55,596 nucleotides of DNA from Verrucomicrobiota bacterium. Lineage in GTDB: Bacteria > Verrucomicrobiota > Verrucomicrobiia > Chthoniobacterales > UBA10450. Shown piece after piece: positions 1 to 7,273 of the stretch (within the stretch, counting starts at the first letter, position 1; every line of letters starts with the position of its first letter). The notes under the pieces are model-generated. The model was not told where the DNA came from and did no database searches. It saw only the letters and a list, made by a program, of their open reading frames with translations. The DNA is taken from positions 1 through 55,596 of the forward strand of contig QHPD01000113.1 in assembly GCA_003218975.1 (NCBI GenBank), given 5' to 3'. A program made the position numbers and the translations under genes.

Positions 1-476
1 ATCAACTGGCGGCAGTTGTCCGCCGCCTCGCGGGACGGCGGAAAAATCTCAAACTTAATGGAATCCTCCGGGTCAAGAAGGAGACGCGCGTAACGTTGCG
101 CTGTTGGGTCTTGCTGCGGGTCGCCCAGTTCATTGACCAAGACGCCGCCCGGATGCGCCGGCAAACTGATCATTTCGCGCAAGAGCCGCGATGCCTCCTC
201 AATTTCATCTTCCTCAATGGCGAGCACTGCATCGCTATAAAAACTGAAGGCGAGAGGCGAGACCGGTCGGCTCTCGAGCTCATTTAGAAACTTTTGAAAC
301 TGTTCCGACGGAACTTGCAGCAGCCCGTTCCCCTGTTCCCAAATGTGCCGGAGGCTGTCGGCCAGCCGGGACCGCATGCGCTGGTCAAGAAAACGAACGC
401 GCTCAGCACTCGGCTCGAAGCTATGCAGGCCTTCGAACCGTGGGCTCTGTACCGGAGTCGTAGCGGTGGAATTCAT
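1..476 (-). CDS. Unrecognised soluble protein, C-terminus outside window
   Basis: An open frame runs from an ATG at 476 to the window edge, giving 158 residues without a stop. The frame looks coding: composition is balanced, with acidic stretches such as AIEEDEIEEAS and a late segment LPAHPGGVLVNELGDP. No signal peptide, membrane segment or catalytic motif that I recognise is visible, so I give no function. There is no strong Shine-Dalgarno before the ATG. It points the same way as the small-protein array upstream of it, about 108 bases away, and may be part of that locus. Plus-strand frames over this interval are shadows. Confidence 0.7.
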   Translation of the reverse strand, partial: MNSTATTPVQSPRFEGLHSFEPSAERVRFLDQRMRSRLADSLRHIWEQGNGLLQVPSEQFQKFLNELESRPVSPLAFSFYSDAVLAIEEDEIEEASRLLREMISLPAHPGGVLVNELGDPQQDPTAQRYARLLLDPEDSIKFEIFPPSREAADNCRQL

Positions 477-584
477 GAAGGAAAGCCTACCTTATCGCTT
501 GGCGATCATTAGAGAGAGAAAGGTTGTGATCAATCGACACAGACCACCACTATCGCTTAGGCAAACGTTCCTGAAGAAAGGAGT

Positions 585-740
585 TTAAAGTCGCTTTTTG
601 GTCCCTGGTTTGCTGCCAATCTTTGCCTCTATCAACGCCTTAGCAGATTTCGATTTTAGGTCGCCCTGAGCGACCTTGACTTGGCTAAACCCCAGCAGTT
701 TGCCCCAATTGAGGTCGATGCGCCTATTTCTAAGTTTCAT
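585..740 (-). CDS. Array small basic protein, copy 1 (type B), 51 aa
   Basis: This is the last member of a four-copy paralogous array. The protein opens MKLRNRRIDL, followed by the family core NWGKLLGFSQVKVAQ and a Lys/Ser-rich tail. It is strongly basic and has no signal peptide or membrane segment. The ATG at 740 is preferred over the upstream frame start at 782 because similarity among the four copies begins exactly at this Met, and because a promoter-like sequence occupies the bases just before it. It is closest to copy 3: both have VKVAQG followed by D/E-LKSK. The function is unknown; a cationic peptide, a nucleic-acid binder or a peptide substrate of the nearby ATP-grasp enzyme are all possible. 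Confidence 0.8.
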   Translation of the reverse strand: MKLRNRRIDLNWGKLLGFSQVKVAQGDLKSKSAKALIEAKIGSKPGTKKRL

Positions 741-748
741 CGAGCGGC

Positions 749-778
749 TTTTTAGCAAGCCACTGCACCGATTGTCAA
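749..778 (-). promoter_or_regulatory. Promoter of array copy 1
   Basis: On the minus strand there is TTGACA (778-773), an 18-base spacer ending TGC, then TAAAAA (754-749), an extended -10-like box. Only 8 bases separate it from the ATG at 740, so transcription should start at or next to the start codon. An AT-rich tract lies just upstream of the -35 box. The same layout precedes all four copies. Confidence 0.65.
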
Positions 779-873
779 GCAATGATGCAAAAATATTTCA
801 AATTTGGATTGTCGCACCAATCCACACAGCATTGAGATCTTGCAGAAGCGAAGTCTTAGCGAAGAAGAGGATA

Positions 874-1029
874 TCAAGTCACGGATTTAAGCCCCTCTTT
901 GACGCCAAGCTTCTGGCCGATCATTGCTCTAGCGGATTTTAATGTTGGGTTGTTCTGAGCGGCTTTGACCTGGCTAAAGCCTAACAGTCTCCCCCAATTG
1001 AGCTTGATACGTTTTTTTGTGGCTTTCAT
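874..1029 (-). CDS. Array small basic protein, copy 2 (type A), 51 aa
   Basis: This member opens MKATKKRIKL and carries the core NWGRLLGFSQVKAAQ, followed by a tail ending in VT. It matches copy 4 best, sharing KSARAMIGQK and the pattern GVK.GLK.VT, and is less like copies 1 and 3. The start at 1029 is set by alignment with the other copies. There is no Shine-Dalgarno; the preceding bases are a promoter-like TTGACA/TAAGAC pair. It has diverged somewhat more than the others (G to R in the core, QNNPTL after it) but remains intact, which suggests selection to keep the frame. No function is recognised. Confidence 0.8.
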   Translation of the reverse strand: MKATKKRIKLNWGRLLGFSQVKAAQNNPTLKSARAMIGQKLGVKEGLKSVT

Positions 1030-1036
1030 TGCGCGC

Positions 1037-1066
1037 GTCTTAGCAATTCGCCGCATCAACTGTCAA
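1037..1066 (-). promoter_or_regulatory. Promoter of array copy 2
   Basis: TTGACA (1066-1061), an 18-base spacer ending TGC, then TAAGAC (1042-1037), with 7 bases to the ATG at 1029. It is the weakest -10 match of the four, but the spacing is the same as in the other copies. Confidence 0.55.
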
Positions 1067-1148
1067 GCACCATCAAGCGTCGTGCAGCGTCGCGCAGAAT
1101 CTACACACCCCGAGTCTCGCAGAGAGATACCTTCGGGAAGAAAAGAAT

Positions 1149-1292
1149 TTACCGTTTGATGATGCCAACCTTCGGGCCGCCGACCATTGCTTTAGCGACC
1201 TTAGATTTTAGTTCGCCCTGAGCGACCTTAACTTGGCTGAACCCCAGCAGTTTCCCCCAATTGAGTTTAATGCGCTTATTTGTAAGTTTCAT
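1149..1292 (-). CDS. Array small basic protein, copy 3 (type B), 47 aa
   Basis: This member opens MKLTNKRIKL with the core NWGKLLGFSQVKVAQ. The tail is shorter than in the other copies and reads KAMVGGPKVGIIKR. Up to about residue 35 it is very close to copy 1. The start at 1292 is chosen by alignment and by the promoter-like sequence directly upstream. It contains a Gly-Gly pair (VGGP), but the other copies lack one, so I do not read it as a conserved leader-cleavage site. It is soluble and basic with no recognised domain. Confidence 0.8.
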   Translation of the reverse strand: MKLTNKRIKLNWGKLLGFSQVKVAQGELKSKVAKAMVGGPKVGIIKR

Positions 1293-1300
1293 ATCGACGC

Positions 1301-1330
1301 CTTTTAGCAATCCGCCGCACCAATTGTCAA
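1301..1330 (-). promoter_or_regulatory. Promoter of array copy 3
   Basis: TTGACA (1330-1325), an 18-base spacer ending TGC, then TAAAAG (1306-1301), with 8 bases to the ATG at 1292. Similarity to copy 1 continues about 30 bases beyond the -35 box into an AT-rich stretch, as expected if the promoter was duplicated together with the gene. Confidence 0.65.
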
Positions 1331-1425
1331 GCAATCGCGGAAAAAAATTTAAATCTGCGGCTTTGCCACAGAAGCTACGACGTCCCTGAGTCCTGGGGAA
1401 CAGTAACTTTCCGCAAAAAAGGATT

Positions 1426-1581
1426 TCAGGTCACCGGTTTGAGACCAGTCTTGACGCCAGCCTTCTGGCCAATCATTGCTCTAGCGGATTTCGATTTTGG
1501 GTCGCCCTGAGCAGCTTTGACCTGGCTAAAGCCCAACAGTTTGCCCCAATTGAGTTTGATGCGCTTATTTGTAGTTTTCAT
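1426..1581 (-). CDS. Array small basic protein, copy 4 (type A), 51 aa
   Basis: This is the first member in the direction of transcription. It opens MKTTNKRIKL, then NWGKLLGFSQVKAAQ, then a tail with KSARAMIGQK. I count ten Lys and two Arg against one Asp, so it is very basic. An N-terminal segment KLNWGKLLGF could form a short amphipathic helix. The start at 1581 aligns with the other copies. The ATP-grasp gene begins 50 bases away on the other strand, so the two share a divergent control region. No family known to me matches. Confidence 0.82.
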   Translation of the reverse strand: MKTTNKRIKLNWGKLLGFSQVKAAQGDPKSKSARAMIGQKAGVKTGLKPVT

Positions 1582-1589
1582 AGAGGTCG

Positions 1590-1619
1590 GTTTTAGAGGA
1601 TTGGCAGCATAATTGTCAA
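1590..1619 (-). promoter_or_regulatory. Promoter of array copy 4
   Basis: TTGACA (1619-1614), an 18-base spacer, TAAAAC (1595-1590), then 8 bases to the ATG at 1581. It lies inside the short region between the array and the divergent ATP-grasp gene, whose possible -10 box CATAAT (1608-1613, plus strand) overlaps it, so the two directions may compete. Confidence 0.6.
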
Positions 1620-1631
1620 GCAAACACTCCG

Positions 1632-2591
1632 ATGATTCGTTTTCTGGTCAGCCGCGGCCATGGTTACACACATGAGTGTTTGCACAAGACCCCTCAAGCA
1701 CCAGCAACGAGCCTGATGACTTATGATCAATTGCTGCGGTCGCGCTGGCTGCGGCGAGCAACGTACGTGTTTGCAGATATCGATCGGCTGAGTTTTTGGG
1801 ACCTCGAGCTTGCGGCCCACGCATACCTTGAGATGCAACGGCTGGGACTGAGCGTCTTGAACAATCCAGCGAAGGTGAAAACGCGCTATGCTCTGCTACG
1901 CGCCTTATACAGAGCGGGTCTCAATGATTTCGACGTTTACCGCGTCGATGAGATCAATTCTTCAATTCGTTTCCCTGTCTTTGTTAGAAGAAACCAGCTC
2001 CATGATGGCCCTATGACCGATTTGCTGCATTCCGGCCGGGAATTGGAAAACGCAATCGCAACTGCGGTAAACGGCGGCACACCGATGGAGAATTTGGTCG
2101 TAATCGAATTCGCAGCCGAACCTGTCCGGCCAGGCCTGTACCGCAAGTTGGGGGCCTATCGTATCGGCGACGTGATCGTGCCAACTGTCAGCGCCCATGA
2201 CACGGTATGGCTTACCAAACATGGGCAACTCGGCATCGCAGGAGAGGATCTCTATCGCGACGAGCTGACTTTGATGCAAACAAACCCCTTCGCTGAGCAT
2301 TTAAAGAAAGTATTCGAGATTGCAGGGATCGAATATGGCCGGGCTGACTTCGGCATCTACAACCGCCGAGTCCAGGTTTACGAAATCAACACGAATCCCA
2401 TGATAAACCAGCCAATGCCTCACCCCTTTGCCGCTCGCCGGGAAAGCATCCGACTTTGCTGGGAGAATTATCTGGAAGCCCTGCGCGCTTTGGATAGCGG
2501 CGGCGGCTGGCCCGTTCGGTTATCCAATGGGACGCTGCAGCCTCGCCGCTTGCGGACGAATCTTTTCGTGCGCACCCGACCGACCGCGTGA
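1632..2591 (+). CDS. ATP-grasp family ligase
   Basis: This 319-residue protein ends its fold with the ATP-grasp signature: RADFGIYNRRVQVYEINTNP at about residues 236-255, in which the Glu and Asn of EINTNP would bind Mg-ATP. Before it come FPVFVRRN (nucleotide-binding strand; Arg where Lys is usual) and VVIEFAAEP. ATP-grasp enzymes join a carboxylate to an amine, hydroxyl or thiol through an acyl-phosphate, often on amino acids or peptides. The length fits RimK-like and RiPP-modifying ATP-grasp enzymes. The substrate cannot be read from sequence. It diverges from the array of small basic proteins, which makes them candidate substrates; that is inference. The start is ATG 1632 with no clear Shine-Dalgarno. 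Confidence 0.75.
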   Translation: MIRFLVSRGHGYTHECLHKTPQAPATSLMTYDQLLRSRWLRRATYVFADIDRLSFWDLELAAHAYLEMQRLGLSVLNNPAKVKTRYALLRALYRAGLNDFDVYRVDEINSSIRFPVFVRRNQLHDGPMTDLLHSGRELENAIATAVNGGTPMENLVVIEFAAEPVRPGLYRKLGAYRIGDVIVPTVSAHDTVWLTKHGQLGIAGEDLYRDELTLMQTNPFAEHLKKVFEIAGIEYGRADFGIYNRRVQVYEINTNPMINQPMPHPFAARRESIRLCWENYLEALRALDSGGGWPVRLSNGTLQPRRLRTNLFVRTRPTA

Positions 2592-2701
2592 AGTTTTAAG
2601 CTTGAGCCTTTGCGTGGGGACGATCTGGTTGCCTGACAAGTACGCTGCAGAAATTTCCTCGGCAATTCGGGCGCTTCGGTGCGGCAAACGATTGCCTCCT
2701 G

Positions 2702-3676
2702 CTACTTCAGATAAAGTGTGCGCGTGCCGAAATCGATAATGCCATGATGCCGCTTGAGGATTTCGGCACCTAGCAGGCCGGCGACCGGCCGCGAACCCTG
2801 CAACAGCCCGCTGTGAATCAGGCCTCCCAAATCAACTACGCCCACTTCCTTGCCAACGATGTCCACGGATCCTACCGATAACTTGCGAATCCGGGCCACG
2901 CCCACACCGCGCTCCTTGAGATTGACTGCGGAAGAACTAAACGGCGTGTCGCGAGTAGGGATTCGCATGCGCCGGACGAAAGAGCGATGCAGCAAAGTGG
3001 CGAACGAACCGGTATCAACCATTAGCCTGGCGGGCTCGCCGTTCACAGATCCGTTCACGTACAAATTAAAACCATCGCTGACCTGAATCGGCACAGCACG
3101 CAATCCGCGATGGTCGATCCCTGGAGCGCTGCCAGTACTATTCTGGTCAATTTTCAAGATGAGCAGTTGCCGTTCGCAATCCAACACGGCTTTCGTTGGG
3201 AAGAGAACATCGGCGCCAATTATGCCGTCGATTTCCTGCTCGTGCCGCGATCGGGCGAGGCGGGTGGTATTCCCAAGATTGATGGTGACAATCGGCTCAT
3301 CCACCAGTCTCAAGGCCCCGAGCCGAAACTCGCGCGCGATCGCCACCTTGCTGAATGCGCCATTGATCTGAACTTGCGCCGGCAGGTTCGATTTGGCCGC
3401 AATTGGCGTGAGCCGAAAATATTCGCGGCGATGCACGGCGATCGCGCTTACCGGCGCGCCAGTATCGACTCCGAGCCACGCTGGTCGGCCATTGATGTAG
3501 GCGCGCACGAGCAGATGGTTTTGTCGCGAACGCATCAACGGCAGCGCTTCGAAACGGAGGGTTGTACGCGCAGCGGCAGCGGGCTGCTGGGCAGCAGGCA
3601 ATTCGGCGACCAGCGCGGCGCCCGCGCATAAGATCGACAAAAACTTCCGCAGCGGAGAGAAAGGATCCGAAAACAT
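2702..3676 (-). CDS. Exported two-lobed retropepsin-like aspartic protease
   Basis: The protein has about 324 residues. An N-terminal hydrophobic segment (FLSILCAGAALVAELPAA) looks like a signal peptide. Two aspartic-protease motifs follow, VDTGAPVSAI near residue 72 and MVDTGSFATLL near residue 220. Each lobe closes with the matching late strand, DGIIGADVL and AGLLGAEIL. Both catalytic Asp residues are present, so one chain could form the pepsin-like pair that retropepsins assemble by dimerising. It is probably periplasmic; the substrate is unknown. The ATG at 3676 is preferred to the GTG immediately before it. It converges on the ATP-grasp gene, and no partner is obvious. Confidence 0.82.
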   Translation of the reverse strand: MFSDPFSPLRKFLSILCAGAALVAELPAAQQPAAAARTTLRFEALPLMRSRQNHLLVRAYINGRPAWLGVDTGAPVSAIAVHRREYFRLTPIAAKSNLPAQVQINGAFSKVAIAREFRLGALRLVDEPIVTINLGNTTRLARSRHEQEIDGIIGADVLFPTKAVLDCERQLLILKIDQNSTGSAPGIDHRGLRAVPIQVSDGFNLYVNGSVNGEPARLMVDTGSFATLLHRSFVRRMRIPTRDTPFSSSAVNLKERGVGVARIRKLSVGSVDIVGKEVGVVDLGGLIHSGLLQGSRPVAGLLGAEILKRHHGIIDFGTRTLYLK

Positions 3677-3824
3677 CACGCGGCGGAGATTAGCATGGTT
3701 CTTTTTGCAGGAAAGCGCTTTCGCGCTTCAAGTGCTTTGAAAGGAAAATGGGGCGAACAAATCTTTGGCGTTGCTTCATCCGCCTGACTGATGATTAACT
3801 CTCCGCCAATCCAAGGGGTTCAAC

Positions 3825-5354
3825 ATGACAAGCGCAACTACCGAAGCACCTGTGGCCGACCAAAAATTCGTTAGGGGACTCGGCTTGCTCGACTCAACCA
3901 TGCTCGTGGCTGGCTCGATGATCGGCTCGGGAATTTTCATTGTCTCCGCAGATATCGCGCGACTCGTTGGCTCTGCCGGGTGGCTGCTTGTCGTGTGGGT
4001 AGTCACCGGCGTGCTCACGATCGTTGCCGCGCTCAGTTACGGTGAGCTCGCCGCGATGATGCCGCGCGCCGGCGGTCAATATGTGTATCTGCGCGAAGCG
4101 TACAGTCCGCTCTGGGGATTTCTTTATGGCTGGACGCTGTTTCTCGTGATTCAGACCGGAACAATCGCCGCAGTGGCGGTGGCGTTTGCGCGTTTTCTCG
4201 GCGTATTTACCGATGGGGTTTCGCCTACTCGCTGGATTGTTCCGCCGATCATGCTCTCGCAGCGCTACGCCGTCAGCCTTTCCACACAGCAGTTGGTCGC
4301 GATCGTGATCATCATATTTCTCACGATCGTAAACACGCGCGGCTTGCAACTCGGTAAGCTCATCCAGAACGTTTTCACGTCCGCGAAAACGCTGTCGCTC
4401 TTCGCACTAGTGGTGCTTGGAATTTTCGTCGGGCGCAACGCCGACGCGCTGCACGTCAACTTCGCGAATTTCTGGACGCCGAGCGCGGCTTCTCCGATCA
4501 CATCGGATCTCCCGTTCGTCGGGGCCGTTTCGGCGACGGCCGGCGCGCTTGGGATGTTGATCGCAATTTGTGTTGGACAAGTGGGCTCGCTGTTTTCCGC
4601 GGACGCTTGGAACAACATCACGTTTACCGCGGGTGAAGTGCGCGAACCGCGGCGAAACATTCCGCTCTCACTTCTGTTCGGCACCGGATTGGTGATCACA
4701 TTGTATCTGCTCGCCAATGTGGCTTATCTCTGCGTGTTGCCGTTGGACAAAATTCAGCATGCGCCCGACGACCGCGTCGGCACCGCGGCGATGCAGGTGA
4801 TGTTCGGCGGCGCAGGCGCTGGGATCATGGCGGTGGCGATCATGATCTCCACGTTCGGTTGTTGCAACGGCCTCATTCTCGCGGGCGCGCGGGTGTATTA
4901 CGCGATGGCGCAGGACGGTTTGTTTTTCAGAGCGACGGCCCGGCTGAACTCGAAACACGTGCCGGCCGTCGCGCTCGTGCTGCAGGGAATCTGGACTGCG
5001 TTGCTGGTGCTCCCGCGCACGCGAAACGTTGATCCAGCAAGCGGCGCCGTCACGTATGGAAATCTCTACAGCAACCTGCTGGATTACATCATCTTCGCCG
5101 CTCTGATTTTTTACGTGTTGACAATTGCAGGGGTGTTCGTGCTCCGTCGAATGCGGCCAGAGGCGGAACGTCCGTACCTCGCATTGGGTTACCCGATTCT
5201 ACCCGCGCTCTACATGGTGGGCGCCACGGCGATCATGGTCGTCCTGCTTGCTTACAGAGCACAAACAACGTGGCCAGGCCTGGTGATCGTACTAACCGGC
5301 GTGCCGATTTATTTTCTCTGGAAATTTTTCGGGAAAAAATCACCGCCAGCTTGA
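3825..5354 (+). CDS. APC-superfamily amino-acid permease
   Basis: This 509-residue inner-membrane protein has about 12 hydrophobic segments. The first carries the APC hallmark GSMIGSGIF at about residues 35-43, the unwound helix that binds substrate. Later segments include the MMPRAGGQYVYLREAY loop and FTAGEVREPRRNIP, typical of amino acid-polyamine-organocation transporters. It would take up or exchange an amino acid across the inner membrane. AAGGGG sits nine bases before the ATG and supports the start. A second permease follows 47 bases downstream on the same strand, so the two may be cotranscribed. Specificity cannot be set. Confidence 0.9.
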   Translation: MTSATTEAPVADQKFVRGLGLLDSTMLVAGSMIGSGIFIVSADIARLVGSAGWLLVVWVVTGVLTIVAALSYGELAAMMPRAGGQYVYLREAYSPLWGFLYGWTLFLVIQTGTIAAVAVAFARFLGVFTDGVSPTRWIVPPIMLSQRYAVSLSTQQLVAIVIIIFLTIVNTRGLQLGKLIQNVFTSAKTLSLFALVVLGIFVGRNADALHVNFANFWTPSAASPITSDLPFVGAVSATAGALGMLIAICVGQVGSLFSADAWNNITFTAGEVREPRRNIPLSLLFGTGLVITLYLLANVAYLCVLPLDKIQHAPDDRVGTAAMQVMFGGAGAGIMAVAIMISTFGCCNGLILAGARVYYAMAQDGLFFRATARLNSKHVPAVALVLQGIWTALLVLPRTRNVDPASGAVTYGNLYSNLLDYIIFAALIFYVLTIAGVFVLRRMRPEAERPYLALGYPILPALYMVGATAIMVVLLAYRAQTTWPGLVIVLTGVPIYFLWKFFGKKSPPA

Positions 5355-5401
5355 CTTACCGGGGCCGTCCCGATTAGCACAGCCCAAAGCAAATTTTGCC
5401 A

Positions 5402-6847
5402 ATGAATCTACTTCGACGAAAAAGTGTCACCCAACTTCAGGCTGACGCGCTGACGGACCATCGATTGAAACGGGCGCTCGGAGCGACAAACCTGACAACG
5501 CTCGGCATCGGCGCGATCATCGGCACGGGGATTTTCGTGCTGACCGGCACCGTTGCTGCGCAGAACGCGGGACCGGCGGTGATTCTGTCATTTGTGCTGG
5601 CAGGCGTGGCTTCGATCTTTGCGGCGCTCTGCTACAGCGAGTTCGCATCCCTGGTGCCGATGGCCGGCAGCGCTTACACCTACGGCTACGCGACGCTCGG
5701 GGAACTTTTCGCGTGGATTATCGGGTGGGACTTGATCCTGGAATACGCGCTCGGTGCGGTCACAGTTTCTATCGGCTGGTCGGGCTACGTCGTTTCATTT
5801 TTGCGCGACATAGGTATTCACATCCCGGCCCAGCTATCGGCGGCGCGCGGGACACTCCTCACGTTGGCGGACGGAACGCAGGTGACGGCGATCTTCAATC
5901 TGCCAGCGGTCATCATCATTGCCGTCGTGACGTTCCTGCTCGTGATCGGCATTCGCGAATCCGCGACGGTCAATAATGTTATTGTATTTGTGAAAGTGGC
6001 GGTGGTGCTGCTGTTCATTTTCGGCGCGGCTCATGCGATCAATTCGGCTAACTGGCATCCGTTCATGCCGCCAAGCACCGGAGTGCGGGGCCACTTCGGC
6101 TGGAGCGGTGTAATGCAGGGTGCTGGGATTGTGTTTTTCGCCTACATCGGTTTCGACGCCGTGAGCACGGCAGCGCAGGAAGCCAAAAATCCGCAGCGCG
6201 ACATGCCAATTGGTATCATTGGCTCGTTGTTGATCTGCACAGTGCTCTACATCGCGGTGTCGGCAGTGGCCACCGGCATCGTGCCTTACCTGCAACTGGA
6301 TGTACCGGATCCGATTGCCGTGGCTGCCGACCACGCAGGCGTGGGCTGGATGTCTTCGGCAATCAAGCTGGGCGCCATCGCCGGTCTCAGCTCGGTCATT
6401 CTGGTAATGCTGCTGGGCCAGTCGCGGATTTTTTGGACGATGGCGGACGACGGATTGCTTCCGAGGTTTGTGAGCAGGGTTCATCCAAAATTCCGCACCC
6501 CATGGATCACGACCATAGTGACTGGAATTTTCGTTGCTTTCTTTGCGGCACTGTTCACGGTGCGCGAGGCGGGCAGCCTTGTTTCCATCGGCACGCTGCT
6601 GGCCTTTGTGATCGTTTCAATCGGCGTGCTGGTGTTGCGGCTGCGCGAGCCAGAGTTGCCGCGCACATTTAAGACGCCCGCGGTGTGGTTCGTTGCCCCC
6701 CTGGGCGCGCTGTCAGCGCTTTACCTAATGATCTCGCTGCCGTGGCGAACCTGGGAACGGCTCATCATTTGGTTCGTCATCGGCATGCTCGTTTACTTCT
6801 TCTATGGCGTTCGCCGCAGTAAACTCGCTCGGCCGCCGCGTACTTAG
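5402..6847 (+). CDS. Cationic amino-acid transporter-type (YfnA-like) permease
   Basis: This protein of about 481 residues resembles the CAT subgroup of the APC superfamily. It has the N-terminal segment MNLLRRKSVTQLQADA, then RALGATNLTTLGIGAIIGTGIFVLTG split over the first membrane helix, and later the conserved FFAYIGFDAVSTAAQEAKNP. It has 12-13 hydrophobic segments. The family imports cationic or other amino acids by proton symport or exchange. ATG 5402 is chosen over the in-frame TTG two codons earlier, since the family begins with this charged N-terminus. It follows the other permease closely and is likely in the same transcript. Confidence 0.9.
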   Translation: MNLLRRKSVTQLQADALTDHRLKRALGATNLTTLGIGAIIGTGIFVLTGTVAAQNAGPAVILSFVLAGVASIFAALCYSEFASLVPMAGSAYTYGYATLGELFAWIIGWDLILEYALGAVTVSIGWSGYVVSFLRDIGIHIPAQLSAARGTLLTLADGTQVTAIFNLPAVIIIAVVTFLLVIGIRESATVNNVIVFVKVAVVLLFIFGAAHAINSANWHPFMPPSTGVRGHFGWSGVMQGAGIVFFAYIGFDAVSTAAQEAKNPQRDMPIGIIGSLLICTVLYIAVSAVATGIVPYLQLDVPDPIAVAADHAGVGWMSSAIKLGAIAGLSSVILVMLLGQSRIFWTMADDGLLPRFVSRVHPKFRTPWITTIVTGIFVAFFAALFTVREAGSLVSIGTLLAFVIVSIGVLVLRLREPELPRTFKTPAVWFVAPLGALSALYLMISLPWRTWERLIIWFVIGMLVYFFYGVRRSKLARPPRT

Positions 6848-6968
6848 GGCGGAACCAAAACGCCCATGCGGGAGGGTAATGCATGACTGGGCAAAGCTAT
6901 TCCAAGCCGAAACGCACACTTTGCGCTAGAAGTTCAGAATCGGGCGGTGAGCTCGAAGCGGAGGCCAA

Positions 6969-7237
6969 ATGACCGAAAAAGTAGTCAGTCCAAAGATCTA
7001 CATTTGGACGTGCGTCGCGCTGCTCGTCCTGCTGGCGGTGACGTGGTCAATTGCATATGTCAATCTTGGCCCATTTAACACCAAAGGGACATCATCGCGC
7101 TATTCTTCATGCAGATCAAGGGAAGCAGCCGGCTTTTGCATTTGGCTGCGGTCGCTGGCGTGATGTGGCTGCTGATCCTGATCTCCCTCACGCTCAGCGA
7201 TTATTTTACCCGCGGCTGGGTTCCGTTGAGTCACTGA
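6969..7237 (+). pseudogene. Broken cytochrome c oxidase subunit IV (CtaF/COX4-like)
   Basis: Frame 1 starts MTEKVVSPKIYIWTC and continues LLVLLAVTWSIAYVNLGPFNT, the usual start of prokaryotic oxidase subunit IV. The frame then turns to non-family sequence. In another frame the family resumes as IIALFFMQIKGSSRLLH and ends LTLSDYFTRGW before a stop at 7235-7237. Translation of both halves needs a one-base shift near 7090-7100, and the middle seems about ten residues short, so a small deletion probably accompanied it. A GGAGG ribosome site still precedes the ATG. The protein would be a small inner-membrane subunit of a haem-copper oxidase. A sequencing error could explain the shift but not the missing residues. 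Confidence 0.75.
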
Positions 7238-7273
7238 GCGTCCTTGCGGTTGTGCTGAGCAGCTTCGCGGAAC

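Larger units (their letters stand above)
585..1619 (-). repeat. Four-unit tandem gene array, order A-B-A-B
   Basis: Four promoter-plus-gene units are repeated head to tail at intervals of roughly 260-290 bases. The protein pairs 4/2 and 3/1 are more alike than neighbours are, so the order in transcription is A, B, A, B. This fits duplication of an A-B pair. Spacers between units have diverged, while frames and promoters are kept. Confidence 0.75.

Noticed and set aside
96-512. Plus-strand frames of 63-81 codons at the window start
   Set aside because: They lie opposite a continuous minus-strand frame of 158 codons with better composition, so they are shadows.
585-1619. Regularly spaced repeats that might be a CRISPR array
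   Set aside because: Units are 260-290 bases, each holding a frame and promoter; there are no short identical repeats with unique spacers.
6969-7163. A real 64-residue membrane protein
   Set aside because: Its first 40 residues are oxidase subunit IV, and the family continues in another frame, so the end is an artefact of the shift.
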